Assembly (NCBI RefSeq): GCF_029952525.1
Contig: NZ_JASAOF010000001.1
Span: forward strand, 124,001 to 188,000
Direction: 5' to 3'
Length of the DNA stretch: 64,000 nt
DNA from: Saccharopolyspora ipomoeae
GTDB lineage: Bacteria > Actinomycetota > Actinomycetes > Mycobacteriales > Pseudonocardiaceae
A model generated the notes under the pieces. That model ran no database searches and had not been told where the DNA came from. It worked only from the letters and a program-made list of their open reading frames with translations. Of the stretch, positions 62,402 through 64,000 are shown in pieces. Position 1 is the stretch's first letter. The number at the start of each line of letters is the position of its first letter. The position numbers and the translations under genes are program-made.

Positions 62402-63573
62402 CGGCCACCTCCCAGCGGCGTGAGCGGGCCGAACAGGTAGACCGCGAGCAGCTCCGGGTTGACCCGCACGGTCTCGTCGGTGCCGGGGTACGGGTTCGCG
62501 CCGGTGTCGTAGTTGACGTAGGGCGGGATGCCCCGCACCTCCGGCAGGCCGTGGCAGTCGGGCCCGGTGTCGACGCCGGTCTTGGGCAGGTCCTGCGGGT
62601 GCTGGTAGGCGGGGATGCCGGGCAGCATGCTGACGGTGACGTGCGTGTTGGGGTGCGTCCCGCCGAACTCGGGCCCGCCGGTGACGGCCCGGATGATGTC
62701 GCCGTTGTGCACCACGCCGCCGAAGAAGCACGGCACGACCGGCGAATACCGCTGCAGCAGACCGGTTGTCGGCTCCGATTCGTCCAGTGCGGACACCAGC
62801 GGGTCGCCGTTGGCTTCCAGGAACTCGCCGGTGCCGTTGCCGAGCTCGGTCAGCGACAGCAGGAACCCGGCGAAGGCCCGCTCCTGCTCGACGAGCGTGC
62901 CGCCGGTGCCACCGAGGTTGCTCGCGGTGGCGGTGAGATCGTCGGTCACGTCGCGGTAGTGCTCGGCGACGGCGGTGACCTGCGGCAACCGGGATTCGAG
63001 CTCGGGCAGGTTCGGGTTGAAGGCGCGCAAGTAGCCGTCGGTGTCGGCGATGAGCGCGCGGATCCGCTCGCCGTTGCCCTGCAGCGACCCGGACACCGAG
63101 GTCAGGGCCGCGTTGAGCTTGCTCGGCGGCACGCCGCGCAGGGTGTCCATGACGTGGTCGAAGGTGTGGTCCAGCTCGACGTTGACGCGCGTGCGGTCCA
63201 GCACCGCGCCCGCGGCGATGTGCTCGCCGGTGTCGCGGCCGGGCCGCAGCTCCACGTACTTGGCGCCGAACACCGTGGAGGGCACCAGGTTCGCGGTCAC
63301 CTCGGCGGGGATCCGCTCGGCCTGCTCGGGATCGAGCTCGACGGCGACGCGGGCGCCGGTGCCGTCGCTGGTGACCTCGCCGACCGAGCCGACCTCGACC
63401 CCGCGCAGCTTCACCGGCGAGCCCGGTTCCATCAGCAGCCCGGAGCGGTCGGCGAGCACGGTGATCGGCACGACGCGGTCGAAGGCCCGCTGGTACTGCG
63501 CGACCGACAGCACCGCCAGCAGCGCGACGAACACCGCGAACCCGGCGCCGATGAGGACGTACCGCGAATTCAC
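62398..63573 (-). CDS. mceA: MCE family protein, MceA position
   Basis: 391 residues from a GTG at 63573, five bases after the YrbE gene. N-terminal helix (YVLIGAGFAVFVALLAVLSV), Mce domain (ITVLADRSGLLMEPGSPVKLRGVEVGSVGEV), long helices, C-terminal region with NTHVTVSMLPG and PPYVNYDTGANPYPGTDETVRVN. First mce gene after the permeases. The operon would import lipids such as steroids or fatty acids; the substrate is not known. Confidence 0.92.
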   Translation of the reverse strand: MNSRYVLIGAGFAVFVALLAVLSVAQYQRAFDRVVPITVLADRSGLLMEPGSPVKLRGVEVGSVGEVTSDGTGARVAVELDPEQAERIPAEVTANLVPSTVFGAKYVELRPGRDTGEHIAAGAVLDRTRVNVELDHTFDHVMDTLRGVPPSKLNAALTSVSGSLQGNGERIRALIADTDGYLRAFNPNLPELESRLPQVTAVAEHYRDVTDDLTATASNLGGTGGTLVEQERAFAGFLLSLTELGNGTGEFLEANGDPLVSALDESEPTTGLLQRYSPVVPCFFGGVVHNGDIIRAVTGGPEFGGTHPNTHVTVSMLPGIPAYQHPQDLPKTGVDTGPDCHGLPEVRGIPPYVNYDTGANPYPGTDETVRVNPELLAVYLFGPLTPLGGGR

Positions 63574-63578
63574 CGGCC

Positions 63579-64000
63579 TCACCCCGAGATGTGGACCGAG
63601 GAGGCGGAACCGTAGATGGCCAGGTCGAGCAGCAGGTCGACCAGCATCACGCCGATCAGCGAGCCGCGCACCGCCTTGCCCACCGCCTGCCCGACACCCG
63701 CAGGTCCGCCGCGGGCGGCGAAGCCGTGGTAGCAGTGCACCGACATCACCACGACCGACATGGTCAGCGCCTTGACGAACGACCACAGCAGGTCGGAGGG
63801 CACCAGGAAGGCGCTGAAGTAGTGGTCGTAGGTGCCGCCGGACTGGCCGTAGGCGACGGTGACGACGAGCCTCGTGGCGGCGAACGACCCGAGCACGGCC
63901 AGCGAGTACAGCGGGATGATGGCCACGAACCCGGCGATGATCCGGGTCGTCACCAGGTACGGCACCGACCGGATCGCCATCACTTCGAGGGCGTCGATCT
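63579..64000 (-). CDS. MlaE/YrbE-family ABC permease, YrbEB position (partial)
   Basis: The gene continues beyond the right edge. The 140 visible residues hold the EIDALEVMAIRSVPYLV motif at the edge (the MlaE coupling helix) and four hydrophobic helices with LTMSVVVMSVHCYHGFAARGGPAGVGQAVGKAVRGSLIGVMLVDLLLDLAIYG. It is the integral membrane permease of the Mce system; an upstream partner yrbEA is expected outside the window. Confidence 0.9.
   Translation of the reverse strand, partial: IDALEVMAIRSVPYLVTTRIIAGFVAIIPLYSLAVLGSFAATRLVVTVAYGQSGGTYDHYFSAFLVPSDLLWSFVKALTMSVVVMSVHCYHGFAARGGPAGVGQAVGKAVRGSLIGVMLVDLLLDLAIYGSASSVHISG

Overview
The window is very GC-rich, densely packed, and uses GTG/TTG starts and 4-base ATGA/GTGA gene overlaps throughout. 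Gene content (mce operon with YrbE permease and Mam proteins, DUF6879/AfsR-like STAND genes, CDGSH and CsbD proteins, FurA-KatG) points to a Pseudonocardiales actinomycete, most likely Saccharopolyspora or a close relative. That assignment is inference from content and style, not a database match. No rRNA, tRNA, CRISPR array, integrase or transposase gene was seen.

Layout. 1-3074: biotin operon, the end of a probable bioB then bioA-bioF-bioD. 3114-6754: a two-component system divergent from a cytochrome P450, then a 55-codon ORF. 6824-12518: a thioesterase, then a locus equivalent to the Bacillus subtilis ycsF-ycsG-ycsI-kipI-kipA set (5-oxoprolinase PxpABC, DUF1445 protein, NRAMP-like transporter) facing a GntR regulator. 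12544-14098: AzlCD amino-acid exporter facing an Lrp/AsnC regulator. 14156-17949: small stress-type proteins (CsbD, CDGSH), a HemK2-like methyltransferase, a YbdK-type glutamate-cysteine ligase and a haem-oxygenase-fold protein. 17999-22151: a broken gnd, an MFS gene, and a chloramphenicol-type MFS exporter preceded by what looks like a leader-peptide attenuator. 22273-27830: cell-envelope and unknown proteins, a metallo-hydrolase, a coupled MoaD-like/Asp-box pair, an AraC regulator and a frameshifted Nudix-like gene.

27935-37273 is a catabolic island that I read as an indole-3-acetate (iac)-type cluster: transporter, SnoaL-like protein, FixJ-type regulator, flavin reductase, PAS histidine kinase, then a run matching iacA-B-C-D-E in order. 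Three of its promoters share an undescribed bipartite DNA element at constant spacing from the -10 box. An array of palindromic repeats sits between two convergent genes inside it.

37335-52821: SRPBCC and spermidine-synthase-like proteins, two separate STAND-type NTPase modules (38649-41914 and 46184-49302) whose proteins share a short VxGG-HxH-like motif, an amino-acid permease, a DUF4185 protein, then katG-furA and a DUF6461 protein. 52836-55814: two copies of a 72-74 bp hairpin element flanking an iron-siderophore binding lipoprotein and a second P450. 55830-64000: an mce operon on the minus strand (yrbE partial, mceA-F, two Mam genes).

Three genes within 10 kb carry disruptions (gnd at about 18.9 kb, the Nudix-like gene at about 26.85 kb, the MHS transporter at about 28.48 kb). 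Either the strain has real decay here or this part of the assembly has indel errors.
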